Assembly: GCA_027382625.1 (NCBI GenBank)
Contig: JAJKFJ010021974.1
Span: forward strand, 62,001-126,000
Length of the DNA stretch: 64,000 nucleotides
Direction: 5' to 3'
From: Tetmemena sp. SeJ-2015
Lineage: Eukaryota; Ciliophora; Spirotrichea; Sporadotrichida; Oxytrichidae
The notes beneath the pieces were generated by a model. That model saw only the letters and a list, made by a program, of their open reading frames with translations. It was not told the origin of the DNA and did not search any database. This document shows positions 47,990 through 58,904 of this stretch, piece by piece (the first letter of the stretch is position 1; the number at the start of each line of letters is the position of its first letter). The position numbers were made by a program, and so were the translations under genes.

Positions 47990-49130
47990 TCCTATAACCA
48001 CCGTATGACTGCTTTTATGAGTCGCCATGATAAGCTCTAGAACTCTCGGGATCTTCAATATTGGTAGAAGTTTTCACACTCTCAGTATTTTGAACTTCTT
48101 CTCCTTCTGGTCTCTAGCTCTAATACTTTGGACCTCCTCTTCCACCACCTCTCTGGAAATTGCCGCCTCTTCCACCTCCTCTCTCATAATTGTAGCTTCC
48201 TCTATAATTACCTCTGCCTCCTCTACTGGTATGGGAATCTCCTTCTGGGGCTTCACCTCTATCTCCACCTCTTTAGAATCCTGCATCGCTTCTCTCATTA
48301 TCGAAGTATCCTCTCTCTTGTCCTTAATTAGTGGGTCTGCTCTTGAACTGCTGGGGCTTTTCTGATTTAGGTTCCTCATTGGTTTACCTCTATTGTGTTA
48401 CTGGGGCCCTTTACTCTTGCTCAGTCTGCTATTCTCTCTTGAGGATCTGAACGGATTGCTTTTTCTCCTCCTTAGGTTAGATTTAAGGCTTAGCTTCTTT
48501 GGCCTAAGTTGGTTGAGCCTGTGGCTTAACTTCAGCTGGAGTTGATTCTGAGGGTTGTGAAGTAGTCTCTTCGGATTTCTTAATGACTTGCTTAGTAAAT
48601 GTAGGTCTTTGGCCTCTAAAGTGAAGTCCAATCTGCTCAGCCTCTGCCTTGGCCTCCTCTTCAGTCTTTGGCTGTTCATGATGAGAATGACCTCCTTCGA
48701 AATGATCTCTTCTGGGGTGTTGCTCTCTGTCTCTAAATCCTCCTTCTCCACCTCTGCCTCCTCTTCTATCTCCACCTCTGAATCCACCTCTGTCTCCTCC
48801 TCTGCCGCCTCTGTCAGTAGTTGCGCGCTTGCTTTGCTCGCGCTCGAAGTTTGCAGCCATAATATCTGCATACTTGCAGAAGACGTTCTCTGGCTTTTGA
48901 ACGAAGATCTGCACCTTCACTTTTCCATCCTCTAGAGAGCGATTTTCTTAGAAGTGGCGGAAAATCTCAAGCGACTTTTCCTTAGTGCTTATGGAAAAGT
49001 TACCCTTCAGCTTGATGGAATTATCATGATGACCTGATAAAATATCAAATTTGGGATTCTCAGCACCCATCTCTGAAACCATATCAAGCATCTGCATCTC
49101 AAACTCTTGAGTGAATTAGATACAACAAAT
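47990..49130 (-). CDS. RGG-box protein 2 (RNA-binding type)
   Basis: Blocks: MQMLDMVSEMGAENPKFDIL, SGHHDNSIKLKGNFSISTKE, KSLEIFRHFQENRSLEDGKV, KVQIFVQKPENVFCKYADIM, then an RGG box (TTDRGGRGGDRGGFRGGDRR) with REQHPRRDHFEGGHSHHEQ. A lysine/proline/glutamine-rich linker follows, and a second RGG box (SRGGRGNYRGSYNYERGGGR). The N-terminal part before the box is folded-looking and differs from the other two RGG proteins. The end near SSRAYHGDSQKQSYGGYRNN is uncertain because no TGA follows soon. The start is also uncertain (MQM at about 49090 is the first in-frame Met seen). An RNA-handling role is inferred from the RGG boxes. Confidence 0.6.
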
Positions 49131-49180
49131 ACAATAAGCATATAAGAAGTCTAGAAAAGATTATCATAAATAATAAATCA

Positions 49181-50264
49181 ATGGAAAGTATGATAAATCA
49201 AAACATGCAATAGATCATTGGGGAAGCCAAAGATGAAGATAAAAATTACTGGGCTTATAAATGCAAAGAGGAGAACTTTCATTTATTAAATACTGCTTCA
49301 TCAAACACTGCAAGAGAGTTGGATTTTGATCTACATACTTATAGATTTCCCATGCAATAAAATGATAATAGTGAAGATAGGATAAGTCCTTTATAAGGAG
49401 TAGTGTGCATTTTTATGGGTTTTGGTTCTCACATTTAGAGATACTCTTTGATAGCAAAACTTTTAAATCAGGCAGGATATGATGTAGTGGGATATGACTA
49501 TAGAAATTTTGGAAAGAGTGTGAGAAATTAAGAACTTAAAGGTTTCATTGAAAGTTATTCACAGTTTTTCGATGATGGGCATAATTTTATGCAAGTTGTA
49601 CAAGAGTTTTATTCTTAGAAGCTTAATAAATAGGAAATTCTGGAGTAACCTAAGATAATCGCTTTTGCTTTTAGTTTAGGAGCTCAAATTGCTCTTCATT
49701 TGTTGACGTAATCTTTGAAAAATATTGGCTCGAAGCCCATATTTGATGCCCTCATATTTAAAGAATAAATTAAAATATTGAACGCACCTAATTTTGAAAT
49801 GATGTTCAAGATACCTCTTGAGGAAGTAAAAAGTCAATTGATTCTGTAGATTGAATAAAATTTATATGCAAGATTACCTTCAGATTTGGATATATTTCCT
49901 ACTTTTAAAGATCCTGATGCCTTCATTTTCTACAAAGATGATATGCTAGCATTTCAAAATCAGCTACCATTCTGCTAAGGTTTGCTTTTGAATAGCAAGT
50001 TACCAAATGAAATTACTTATATTTTTATAAATTCGAGAGAAATTTGCCTCAATTGATATACCTACTTTTGTAGCAATTGCGGACAAAGATTCAGTTGTAA
50101 ACAATATCAAGGCTTTTGAATTTTGTGACTTAATAAAAACTCCCAAAGATAAGATTCAAATAAAATAATATGACTGTGAGCACCACTTAATTTATTTTCC
50201 TCATACTTACAACTAAGTTATAAGTGACTAAATACATTGGCTTAATCATGCATTTTATAAATGA
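49181..50264 (+). CDS. Alpha/beta hydrolase (serine aminopeptidase/monoglyceride-lipase-like)
   Basis: ATG at 49181 gives MESMINQNMQQIIGEAKDED; TGA is at 50262-50264. The fold order is visible: strand plus turn VVCIFMGFGSHIQRYSLIAK, then GYDVVGYDYRNFGKSVRN, the nucleophile elbow IIAFAFSLGAQIALHLL (A-x-S-x-G instead of G-x-S-x-G), the acid IDIPTFVAIADKDSVVN, and the histidine YDCEHHLIYFPHT. About 340 residues fits. A likely IES (pointer ATATT, near 49752-49778) is frame-neutral, and another frame change lies near 50030-50060. Such enzymes act on lipid or peptide esters; the substrate is unknown. Its stop is eight bases from the stop of the convergent RGG gene. Confidence 0.75.
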
Positions 50265-50272
50265 TACTTAAT

Positions 50273-51239
50273 TCAGTATAAATGATTCACATAATGATTG
50301 AATTAGAACTAGGGATCAACTGGATAGAAAATGAGCTTGAAATCATTAGGTTGTCTTGGTCCTGCTTCTTCTTGCTCTAATACATATTGATAGAATCTTT
50401 AGTCCTTAGTGTAGAATCGTCTGTAGTTAGTATTCATGTCCACTGGTGATTTTTCTCTTCTTGGCTCTCTTCTGCCACCACGACCACCTCTGCCTCCGCG
50501 ATATTCACCATCACCTCTACCTCCACGGTATTCACCATCTCCTCTCCCTCCTCTGAAATCACCGCCATCTCTACCTCCTCTGTAGTCACCACCTTCTCCT
50601 CCATCTCTATTGTACCCACCTCGGCCTCCTCTTCCACCACGACCTCCTCGGCCACCTCTGCCTCCTCTGTAGCTTCCTCTATCATTATATCCATACTCTC
50701 CTAAAAAAAGTCAGAAAATCGAATATATATCTGATTAGATGCACTTACTCTGTGGTTGTTGCTATTCATTAGTGTCTTAATCTTGATTAGTTTCTTCGCC
50801 TCTGCCTTGATACTATCAGAATTTGTTAAAATATTTGCAAAAGCAAAGTAAATATCTTTGGCACAATATCATTGCCAGTATGTATATTTGTAAAAAGTTC
50901 TACGCATCCAAATATTTTACAATGATGCATTATGAATAATTTTAGACTGGGTATTTGAGACATCTTCATTTTGTGTGATATTTAATTTGTTGCTGAGGTG
51001 TTCTGAGTTGACTTACGTTCTCTTTGGTTTGAGTTTATGGGGTGCTTGACTGCACACCGATCATTTCATCATCGTCATATTCTTCGTCTGATCCATCCTC
51101 TGCCCAGTTTTCTAAAGTAGACGTGTCAATAATCCCCAGTAATTATAAGGCATTGAGTTTAAATTTATCGAGAAAGACAGATAGAGCTATGGCTTACAAT
51201 TGAGGATGTTTTGCTTGGTGGGATCTGTGGAATCCATTT
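50273..51239 (-). CDS. RGG-box protein 3 (RNA-binding type)
   Basis: ATG at 51237-51239 gives MDSTDPTKQNILN; after an 88-bp intron the acidic part NWAEDGSDEEYDDDEMIG follows, then TNQDQDTNEQQQPQ and, after a 48-bp intron, a long Arg-Gly block (REYGYNDRGSYRGGRGGRGG and five further RGG clusters). The C-terminus is folded-looking: NTNYRRFYTKDQRFYQYVLE, PNDFKLIFYPVDPQFQFNHY, ending HLY at TGA 50273-50275. No IES was needed in the RGG half. It is about 240 residues. The antisense glutamate-rich frame is a shadow. Confidence 0.7.
50701..50748 (-). other. GT-AG intron (48 bp) in RGG gene 3
   Basis: Donor GTAAGTGC, acceptor TTTTTTTAG. Splicing joins QQQPQ to REYGYNDRG in frame. Confidence 0.8.
51112..51199 (-). 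other. GT-AG intron (88 bp) in RGG gene 3
   Basis: Donor GTAAGCC, acceptor CTACTTTAG. Splicing joins KQNILN to QNWAEDGSDEEY in frame. Confidence 0.7.
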
Positions 51240-51421
51240 TGTTGATGTTTCTTTGTGAAAGTAAATTAAAGATGTTTGCTTAGTAGCTATTAATTATGAA
51301 ATTATTATACACTCATGCTCTCTTATTGCCCTCTCAGTAATTATCCATAATTTATAGCTACTCGCATATTAATATTAAACATTAAAAATAGGTTGCTAAT
51401 TAATTCAATAAATAGTGGATT

Positions 51422-53272
51422 TCATAGCTCACTATCGACAGTTCTCTAGCAATTTGCTTTTATTATATCTGGCATCTTCTCAAAGAAAGTTACTTTATTA
51501 GTAGCCATAATTCCCATTCTCTTGCAGCCATAGCACATAGCAGATTGAAGCTTATCACTTAACCAATCCTCTAATAAATTACGATAAATATTAATCCAAA
51601 GAACTTTTGATAGTCTCTACGCTTTGGGAGATTATTTCGCCTGTTTGCGGGTCTTTCTCTAACTTTATACTCTTAATGGTTGATCCCATCTCAAGCAGGT
51701 TATTAAATTATTTATAATCATTATTTTATTGACTTCATCCCTAACTCCAAAGCAGAGAGGACAGAAGGGGTATTTTCTGAGAGGCTAATCCTTGCTTACT
51801 AAGTCTGTCTAAAAAGTAAAAATTTTACTCTATAATCTTGAGCAGTTTATTAGTTAGTTTGACTACGGTGGGAACAGTATTCACATTGAACTTGTCTTGT
51901 AACTTATTAAAGAATTTCTCAATAAGCATGTCTGCACTTGCAAATGCTGGTGCATGTGAATAAGGGTTATTTAGCTGAGCCAAAGATCTCTACTAAATCA
52001 CGTCAACTTTGTTTATAGAATCTTAAAATTAGATCTAATTTTAAGTTCAAGTAATTGTAAAGTGCGATTTCTTTATGCAGGAACTCCCTCATTGGGTTCA
52101 TGAAAGTGATCCTTCCTCCAAAGTTCTTATCATCAATGTATGCTATTTCATGGGAAATAGATGCTCCTCTACCTTTAGCTAGCTATGCTAATAGTTGTGT
52201 AGATACCTTGTGGCCTGATGTGCCTAGGAGTAGCTTCTTAAAGTTGTACTTAAGAGCGAACCAAGATATCACCCATTTCTTAAGGTAGAGTTAAATTAAT
52301 TAATAGAGTATTAGGTCTTCCCTAAAGTTAGAATGTGTTGGAAGAGACTTTATTAGCTCTATCAGTTGCACTCTAGCATAAATTAGATAAATAAGCCTAA
52401 TCAAGACCCTCAAATGTGAGTGTTTTATTCTATATTTCATCCTAATTAACTGGAACACTATGCTCCTCCTCGTCTCTCTTCTTTTCCTCTTCTATCTTTT
52501 TAATTGTGTCTTGGTCAGTCATTTGTAGATCAATTTCCTCCGCTCTAATTTAGAAAACTTGCTCTATCGGTATGATGGAGTAGGTGAATCCATATTTGCT
52601 GCACCTATCAATAATGAACTATGTCCATTTAGCGTGAGTCTCCTCATCCCAGTCATAAACAGCCTATCCCTCGTCGATGTACACTACATGTACTCTGAAA
52701 AACATTTTCCTCTAACTAACTTGCCCAAATAAGCTTTAGTACATCAGATCCAATAAAGCCATAGACTTAAAAACATCTATAAAATCATTTTTAGAGTTTG
52801 AACCTCCTGATATACATAGTAGATTCAAGTCGTCCTTCCAGATTTTGAGATTAGACCTCAGAGAGGACTTAAACCTATGGACAAATATGTCTAGAAAGCA
52901 GTTCTTGCAGACCTTGTCTTACTTATTTGTGAAGTTTGGAGTTCCTGTTTTGCACTTGAAGCATTTAGCTTTAATGTCAAAGGCAGGGTTCTTATTTTTC
53001 TACTCCTCAGCAATACTCTTTAATTCTTCCTCTTTAGTCTGCTCTTGGCAGCAGTTTGTACTATGAATTTCAGAATGTGAAAGAGACTTTGACCCTGAAC
53101 CTCCAAAGCAGCCATTTTTGCCGCATCCTTGAGTCTTGCTCTTGGCTGATGAAATACTTGATTGTTCCTATCCATCTCCTGAGCAGGGCCCGAACTCTGG
53201 GATAACCATTGCACTTTTCTCTTCCTCGTCAAAGAATAGACCTCCTGTCAAAAATTCTTCTTCACCTTCCAT
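51422..53272 (-). CDS. CTU2: Cytoplasmic tRNA 2-thiolation protein 2 (CTU2/NCS2)
   Basis: ATG at 53270-53272 gives MEGEEEFLTGGLFFDEEEKS. The family signature is clear: CFKCKTGTPNFTNKQDKVC, then CKNCFLDIFVHRFKSSLRSN, then LLCISGGSNSMALLDLMYQS after removal of a 30-bp IES, the SGG-x-x-S-x-ALL loop. VHVVYIDEG and YGFTYSIIPIEQVF follow, with a mid-part SLAQLNNPYSHAPAFASADM and VNTVPTVVKLTNKLLK. The C-terminus has CYGCKRMGIMATNK and ends at TGA 51422-51424. CTU2 pairs with CTU1 and, with sulfur carrier URM1, thiolates U34 of Lys, Glu and Gln tRNAs. In a ciliate that reads TAA and TAG as Gln this tRNA modification is relevant. Several other frame changes between 51560 and 52700 are presumed IESs. 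Confidence 0.85.
52766..52795 (-). other. IES (30 bp), pointer TCTA
   Basis: TAGA (plus strand) at 52762-52765 and 52792-52795. Removal converts SGGSNSKNDF... into SGGSNSMALLDL, the CTU2 consensus. The frame is unchanged, so protein conservation, not frame, is the evidence. Confidence 0.75.
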
Positions 53273-53425
53273 GTTATATAGAGTGCTATTTATCAGAATA
53301 TATAATTGTAAGTAGGAAAGAATTATTCTAACTTTTGCATTTTTAAGTACCAATCATATTCAGTAAGCAAAGATTTGACATAAATTCCTCAGATGAAAAT
53401 ATACTGCACAATTTCCTTTTTAGTC

Positions 53426-54516
53426 TCAGAAATCTAAAAGACTTCCTTAGTTGTTATTATTGTTTGAAGGAGCTTGTTGAGAAAATGAGGGTCCTACTCC
53501 AAACCCACCCAACATATCTAATCCATTATTACTTCCAATTAGTCCAGTAGTTTGAGCAACTCCGGTAAAGGCGACTCCGTTGAAAGCTTAGTTATTAGAG
53601 GCAGATTAGGTTTGAATACCCATAGAAAACAAATCTTACCCTTAGCTTCCCATATTATTTTGCTATCCACTTCCGAAGTCCAATCCTGTAAAACCAGAGG
53701 ACCAATCGGAACTCATTTAGCTTGATGAATTATTTCCACTCATGCCCAATCCTAAAAGATCATCGGCTGCTGAGTTAGATGAAGAGGCTTAATTTTTTCC
53801 TAAATTCTGATTGGATGATGGGATGCTATTAGTAAATTAACTTCCTCCAAAATTAGCTGAGGTTGTTTATGCTTTAGAAGGAGGAGGAGCCAATTTCTTA
53901 AGGCCACCACCACTTGAAGCAGGTTTAGGGTCAGCAATCATAAATTTATAACAATCTTTTTGCCAGTGAGGCCTGGAATATTAACTGTAATTTTCTCTCC
54001 TTCTTTGAGTGAGAAATCTTTGCTAGGGCCAGAAGACTTGAAGTTATTCTAGTCAACTATCCCTTTTGTCATCCTCAATTACTTTTTGAAGTCATCAAGT
54101 GCAGCTATAAAGTCAAAGGAGTCATTTCTCTCTGGGAATCCCACTCCTACCAAAGCCTTTTGCCCGTTATCACTCACAAGCATAAGAGCGAAGAATCTAG
54201 ATGAGTCAAAGCATCTTTACACGTAGGGATCGTAATTCTCATCATTGAAATTTTTTGAAATATGTATAGTAATATAATTGAAGACTGACTGAGCAAAAAG
54301 GGTGTTATCTTCGTTAACCAATTACACCTTGCACTTATTGTTATTTTCCATCATCACTCTGCAGAAGCCAGTCCAAATTTATTTTCCTCTCCAGTCTTCA
54401 GCCTTGTGCCCTTAGGCACTCGCAATAGGAGGAATTTAGAATACGTTGACAGGTCTCTTGTTCATTAGAGATATTTCGATAACATCTATCTTGGCTAACT
54501 GTGAGGCTAGGTCCAT
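53426..54516 (-). CDS. NECAP-like adaptin-ear-binding protein
   Basis: ATG at 54514-54516 gives MDLASQLAKIDVIEISLMNK. The NECAP PH-like domain is evident: VFQIPPIASAQGHKAEDWRG, then VQLVNEDNTLFAQSVFNY, CFDSSRFFALMLVSDNGQKA, LVGVGFPERNDSFDFIAALD. The C-terminal part is disordered with short clathrin-type motifs (SDWSSGFTGLDFGSGQ, LLGLGMSGN, LDMLGGFG, final SLLDF), ending at TGA 53426-53428. NECAP binds the AP-2 adaptor and controls clathrin-coat assembly at endocytic membranes. A 17-bp IES (pointer GATTG) is removed between LTGKKI and ADPKPA. Length is about 350 residues, somewhat above animal NECAP. Confidence 0.85.
53940..53956 (-). other. Short IES (17 bp), pointer GATTG
   Basis: CAATC (plus strand) at 53935-53939 and 53952-53956. 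Removal joins PGLTGKKI to ADPKPASSGGG; unremoved, the upstream frame runs out of the family sequence. Confidence 0.8.
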
Positions 54517-54639
54517 TTTTATGAAATTTATAAAACAACTAATTAATCTTTCTCATCACATTCATAAAATGTTCATGCTTGTTTTACTGTCTAAATCTGA
54601 TATAAGGAAAAATAATTAGTAGGAGAGTGTTAAATACCA

Positions 54640-56001
54640 CCATATCTTCTTACTTATTTGACTTGTAATTTAAGTACATCACTTCTTTGGCTTAAACAAA
54701 ATTAAACTTTCTTTTGTCAGGGACAGCACCCTTATCAATGAGAGAATATCCCATCTCTATCACTACTTGTTTGATATCTCTTTTGTATTCCAAGCCAAGT
54801 AAGTCAATGCTCTTCTAATTGCTTGCAGATAATTTTGCATCAATCAAGTTTATCACCAAAGATATTTGAGGGTCAAACCAACTAGCAACTATAAAATCTA
54901 AATGTGATAGAATACAATTGTGTAAACTTTGATCAGGCATCTTCCAACCCTTCTTGTAGTTACTCTGTAACCATATTGTCTCAGTTCACCATCTAAAATT
55001 GTCCCTATATCCTAGAAACTCAAGTTTTCCTAGTTGATGATAATTCTCTCACCATTCAATCCCTCTTTCTTAAAAGCTAAGTAGTGAGCAACAGCCACAT
55101 CTCTCACATCCACTGAGGGTATTATCAAATTAGGTAGACCTGGAATTTCCTTGTTAATAATTTTAGCAAAAGCAGCAATTTAAAATTCAGTAAGAGCAAC
55201 TGAGCTGTTCAGTTCTGGAATGATTGAAGGTCCAATCACAAAAGTTGGGTGAAGTGTGACTATCTCCAACTGGTAGTCTCCAGGCTTTGAATTCTCTTTT
55301 TATTTTTAGAGGAACTCTCTACATAAAGTCTCCTAGGTAATCTTGCTTCTTGCATAGGCGTCTGACTGCTCGTAAGGAGCAAAGTCGTTCTCATCATAGA
55401 TGTGGTGTTCTGTAAGAGGTCGTTTCCAATGTGCTCCAAGGATTTATTTATAAGATTATTTATGGATTGTGGAAAGACTAGCTGTGACGACAATCTTTTT
55501 TACCTTGTTCTCTACTGCTGCGTCAATTAAAATATACTTACAAAATATTATACACAATGATGGCCTGCATTCTTAATTTACAACATTTAATATAATATTC
55601 CAGTCCTTGCAGCATCTACCATTTGCTTTTCTGTATAATTGGTAGCACCAGGTATTGTGCTTGCAACATGAATGATGTGCTACACGCCTTAAAAAAATAA
55701 TAGAAAGGTATACTTTGATAGCATTGGCGAGAGAAGCTGCGTCATTTAAATCAGCTTCCACAAATTCGATTTGATCAAAAGCTTCTTGCCCAAATTCTTG
55801 AATTAGTGGTTGGAGTTTGGCCTTGTTTTGTAGAGACCTTACGCTTGCTCTAATCTTATAGGTTCCATCGGAAAGCAGGTTATCAACAAACACTTTGAAG
55901 CATAATAATACGATAGTTTATTACACTTTTCCTACTTGGGATCCGATGTAGCCAGTGATGCCTGTAATTAGCACTAAATCTTTGGAAGTGGATTCAACCA
56001 T
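54640..56001 (-). CDS. DFR-like NAD(P)-dependent reductase, copy 1
   Basis: ATG at 55999-56001 gives MVESTSKDLVLITGITGYIG, with the Rossmann motif GITGYIG. Then KVFVDNLLSDGTYKIRASVR, DQIEFVEADLNDAASLANAI, HVASTIPGATN, and VKKIVVTASLSTI. The catalytic Y-x-x-x-K is in DAYARSKITQETLCREF. Later blocks are LEIVTLHPTFVIGPSIIPEL, VDVRDVAVAHYLAFKKEGLN, RIIINQENLSF, VASWFDPQISLVINLIDAKL, and VIEMGYSLIDKGAVPDKRKF. This is an extended short-chain dehydrogenase of the dihydroflavonol reductase/cinnamoyl-CoA reductase group; the substrate in ciliates is unknown. IESs include 55897-55929 and one near 55690-55735. The stop was not fixed; the last frame stays open into the NECAP gene, so an IES or telomere site must end it. 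Confidence 0.8.
55897..55929 (-). other. IES (33 bp), pointer AAAGTGT
   Basis: ACACTTT (plus strand) at 55890-55896 and 55923-55929. Removal joins GYIGSQVG to KVFVDNLLSDG in frame. Confidence 0.9.
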
Positions 56002-56004
56002 TTG

Positions 56005-56650
56005 TATCTTATTTTGATGTTTTATTATCACCTATCATCTCAACACATTAACTTACAAATAAAAATTAAAAAAATCATTTGAGATATAGGAAATATAAAT
56101 TTATTTATTAAGTTACTAAAACAAATTATTTGCCTACGAATTGAATAGTATTATTTTTATTTTTTTAAAAGAATCTATTAGATAGATGATTAAAATTGTT
56201 ATTATAATTATAAATAGGCTTTTCACTTTTTTTAATAATCTTAGATTATTTTACTTTCTCTTCATCTCACTTTGAACGACGATAATTTAAAAATAAAATT
56301 GTTAATGCTTTAATTCCAAGTGAACTCAGTTTATAAATTATATCTAACTATCTAAAGTATTCTGATAATAAGGACAGATCTAGAATAAAATTTAGGAAAA
56401 TTTATGAATATTTTTAGAATCATAATAATACTGAGATTATTAATCTAGTTTAAAATAAGTGAGTTAACTTATAGCAATTGTTCTGATTTTAAGGTTAATA
56501 GAGAGAATGATTTTTATTAAAATGTCAAAATACATTTAATTTGAACCAAAAAGAATAAGTTTTCCTTATAAATAATATTTTCTTGTTTTAATGACGTGTA
56601 CGATGCAGGTTCACCACTGGATTTAATTATTAAGATAGATTGTGGAAGAA
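56005..56650. other. AT-rich intergenic stretch between reductase copies 1 and 2
   Basis: No coding block on either strand. It should contain the promoter of copy 1 and the 3' end of copy 2. No element or repeat was recognised. Confidence 0.6.
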
Positions 56651-56651
56651 C

Positions 56652-58899
56652 TCACTTTCTCTATTAAAATAAGAATTTAGTTTTGTCAGGGACGACTCCC
56701 TTTTTAATGAATGAGTAGCCCATTTCGATGATGCACTGATCCATGCTTCTGTTATATCTGAGGCCCAAGAGTCGTTAACTCTTAGAAGTGTCACAATGGT
56801 ACTTTGCTCCTACGTAGTTAACTAGCTTTGAAGCATCGGAATTGAAGCATCCGATCATAAAAACAACAATAATAAAAACTTAAATCGTCTTGAGAAGACA
56901 CAAACCCAGAACTCTTGTAGGAATTCTGTAGCCATACTTTCCGAACTCGCCTTAAAGCACCTAGCAAACATGAGGCAACTGCACATTATCTTAGATTAGG
57001 AGGATTCTCTCTCCATTGAGACCCTCTTTCTTGAAAGCCAAAAAGTGAGCCTCAGCTACATCTCTGACATCCACCATTGAAATTGTCAGATCGAACACAG
57101 CAGGCACCTTTCTGTTCATGATCTGGCTGAAAATAGCTACTTATTTTTATTATTAAAAATTAATGCTAAAGAACTGCTTGCATCATTGATGATAGCGGGG
57201 CCAACGATCAGTGATGGATTGAGAAGAACTAGCTCTAACTGATGGCCTCCAGGATTGGCTGCTTGCTTTTAAATAAGAGATAATTTTGCTTCTTTAAGAA
57301 CTCCCTGCAGACATTCTCTTGAGCTATCTTGCTCTTTGTGTAGGCGTCGCAAGCGTTGTAAGGAGCTATGTCATTCTCATTATAGGTTGTGAACTCATCC
57401 CCCCGTTTTTTCCAATCAAAACCCCTAATTAAAAAATGTCATTAAATTATTACATTAAGATGACAATTAGCCAAATTTCTGATTGAGTAACTTAATGAGG
57501 GAAGTTGCAAAATGGAATATTTCAAAATATGAATTCAGTCATCGTTCTTTAATCATTTCAAGAAATAATTAATGTAGATTAGATTAGCAGAATTAAACAC
57601 CCCGCTAGGGTATATATATATATTATAAGCTTTTATATCGCCTACTAAAACACGATCATAATTGGTGTGTTCCCGATGCAACTTGTCAACCCATGACGAT
57701 AATTAATGTAAAGTTAGATTTTAAAATAATTTTCGACGTTTTCTAACTTAAACTGTATCCACTGTATTACCAAAAATTTAAATGTTTAGAATTCAAATAC
57801 CTTTAATTTACAAATTTTAAGTTTAAAGGATTATATTTTAAATTTAATACTAGGTTGAACTAATTTTTTCCGCGATATGATTTTCTGAATGCTTTATCAA
57901 TAACTAATTTAATTTTTTCTTTGCTGCAGCTCCTTTTTAAATTTCTTCATTATGTGTAAGCAATAATGTATTAATGGAGGAGTTATAATAGAAAGCAACA
58001 TAATCTCACAATTTTTGTAGTCTTTTACAACTGTCAAGTATATAGCATACTATCCTTCTATCTCTCTTCTATTTTATATGAGGGTTTAAATGCGGACCCA
58101 TGACGGCGAGTATGGTAGATGTCACAACTAATTTCTTCACTCTCTGTGAAACAGCAGCATCGAAAATAAATCGATGACAGATCTCATTATAATAAATAAT
58201 CATAAATATAATATGTCATTCCGTTAGTTGTGGATTCGACCATTACTCTTTCTGAAATTTTTTCGCTTGCTGGTGTTACTACTGGACTTGCAAGATGGAT
58301 GATCGAAGATACTCCTCTTATCGCATTTTTAAAAGGAATATTTCTTTTTAATTCAAAATTATCTCTTAAAATTTGTTGATTAAAGCGTATATTTAATAGA
58401 TTACTAATTATCTATATTTCTCATTTTAAGTTATTAAATAAGACTAAAATATTATTAAAACTAAAAAGGATATAATTATATTATATTTTTGATTGACTAC
58501 TAGCTTATTAGCCTTTTAGTAATTTTTTTGTCTTTTATTATCTAGATTGTTGTTAAGGATTTTGATCTTTATACTAATTCTTTAAAATACATTTAAAGCT
58601 TTATTTTATTAAACCTATCAACAATAAATTATATGCTATCATTTTCGAGAGATTTTTAGTTGTTCAAATCAGCCTCCACAAATTCGATCTATTCAAAGAG
58701 CCTTTGTCCATACTCTTCTCTCAATGGATCTAGTTTGCTTTGGTTCTTTAGAGATCTGACGCTGGCTCTTATTTTGTAAGTTCCATCAGCGATCATGTTC
58801 TCTAAGAATTAAATAAATAAATACCTTGCCCACCCAAGAGCCAAGAAAGCCAGTGATTCCTGTTATCAACACAATTTCCTTTTTGGAAGATTCAACCAT
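56652..58899 (-). CDS. DFR-like NAD(P)-dependent reductase, copy 2
   Basis: ATG at 58897-58899 gives MVESSKKEIVLITGITGFLG. Further blocks: MIADGTYKIRASVRSLKNQS, FEQIEFVEADLNNQKSLEND, GVSSIIHLASPVVTPASEKI, AAVSQRVKKLVVTSTILAVM, FDWKKRGDEFTTYNENDIAP, catalytic YTKSK in CDAYTKSKIAQENVCREF, LELVLLNPSLIVGPAIINDA, VDVRDVAEAHFLAFKKEGLN, and the C-terminus CIIEMGYSFIKKGVVPDKTK ending FQQRK at TGA 56652-56654. It is closest to copy 4 in the HLASPVV, Q-R-V-K-K-L-V-V and KGVVPDKTK segments. A long eliminated stretch (about 57430-58080) separates GPHLN from FDWKK. It belongs to the same enzyme group as the other copies. Confidence 0.75.
57430..58080 (-). other. Long IES inside reductase copy 2
   Basis: About 650 bp with no coding, between VMGPHLN and FDWKKRGDEF. 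It contains a short TATATATATATA run near 57610. The pointer was not resolved; the same position in copy 4 carries an IES of 328 bp and copy 3 has none. Confidence 0.65.
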
Positions 58900-58904
58900 T
58901 CTCA

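Noticed and set aside
48027..48935. Open plus-strand frames opposite RGG gene 2
   Set aside because: Same antisense effect of low-complexity RGG coding; composition is not protein-like.
50434..50694. Glutamate/valine-rich minus-strand frame in the RGG block
   Set aside because: Frame-shifted reading of the GGA/GGT/AGA repeats of RGG gene 3.
53020..53232. Minus-strand frame MTRKRKVQWLSQ...
   Set aside because: Out-of-frame reading of the CTU2 N-terminus; the CTU2 frame carries the C-x2-C motifs.
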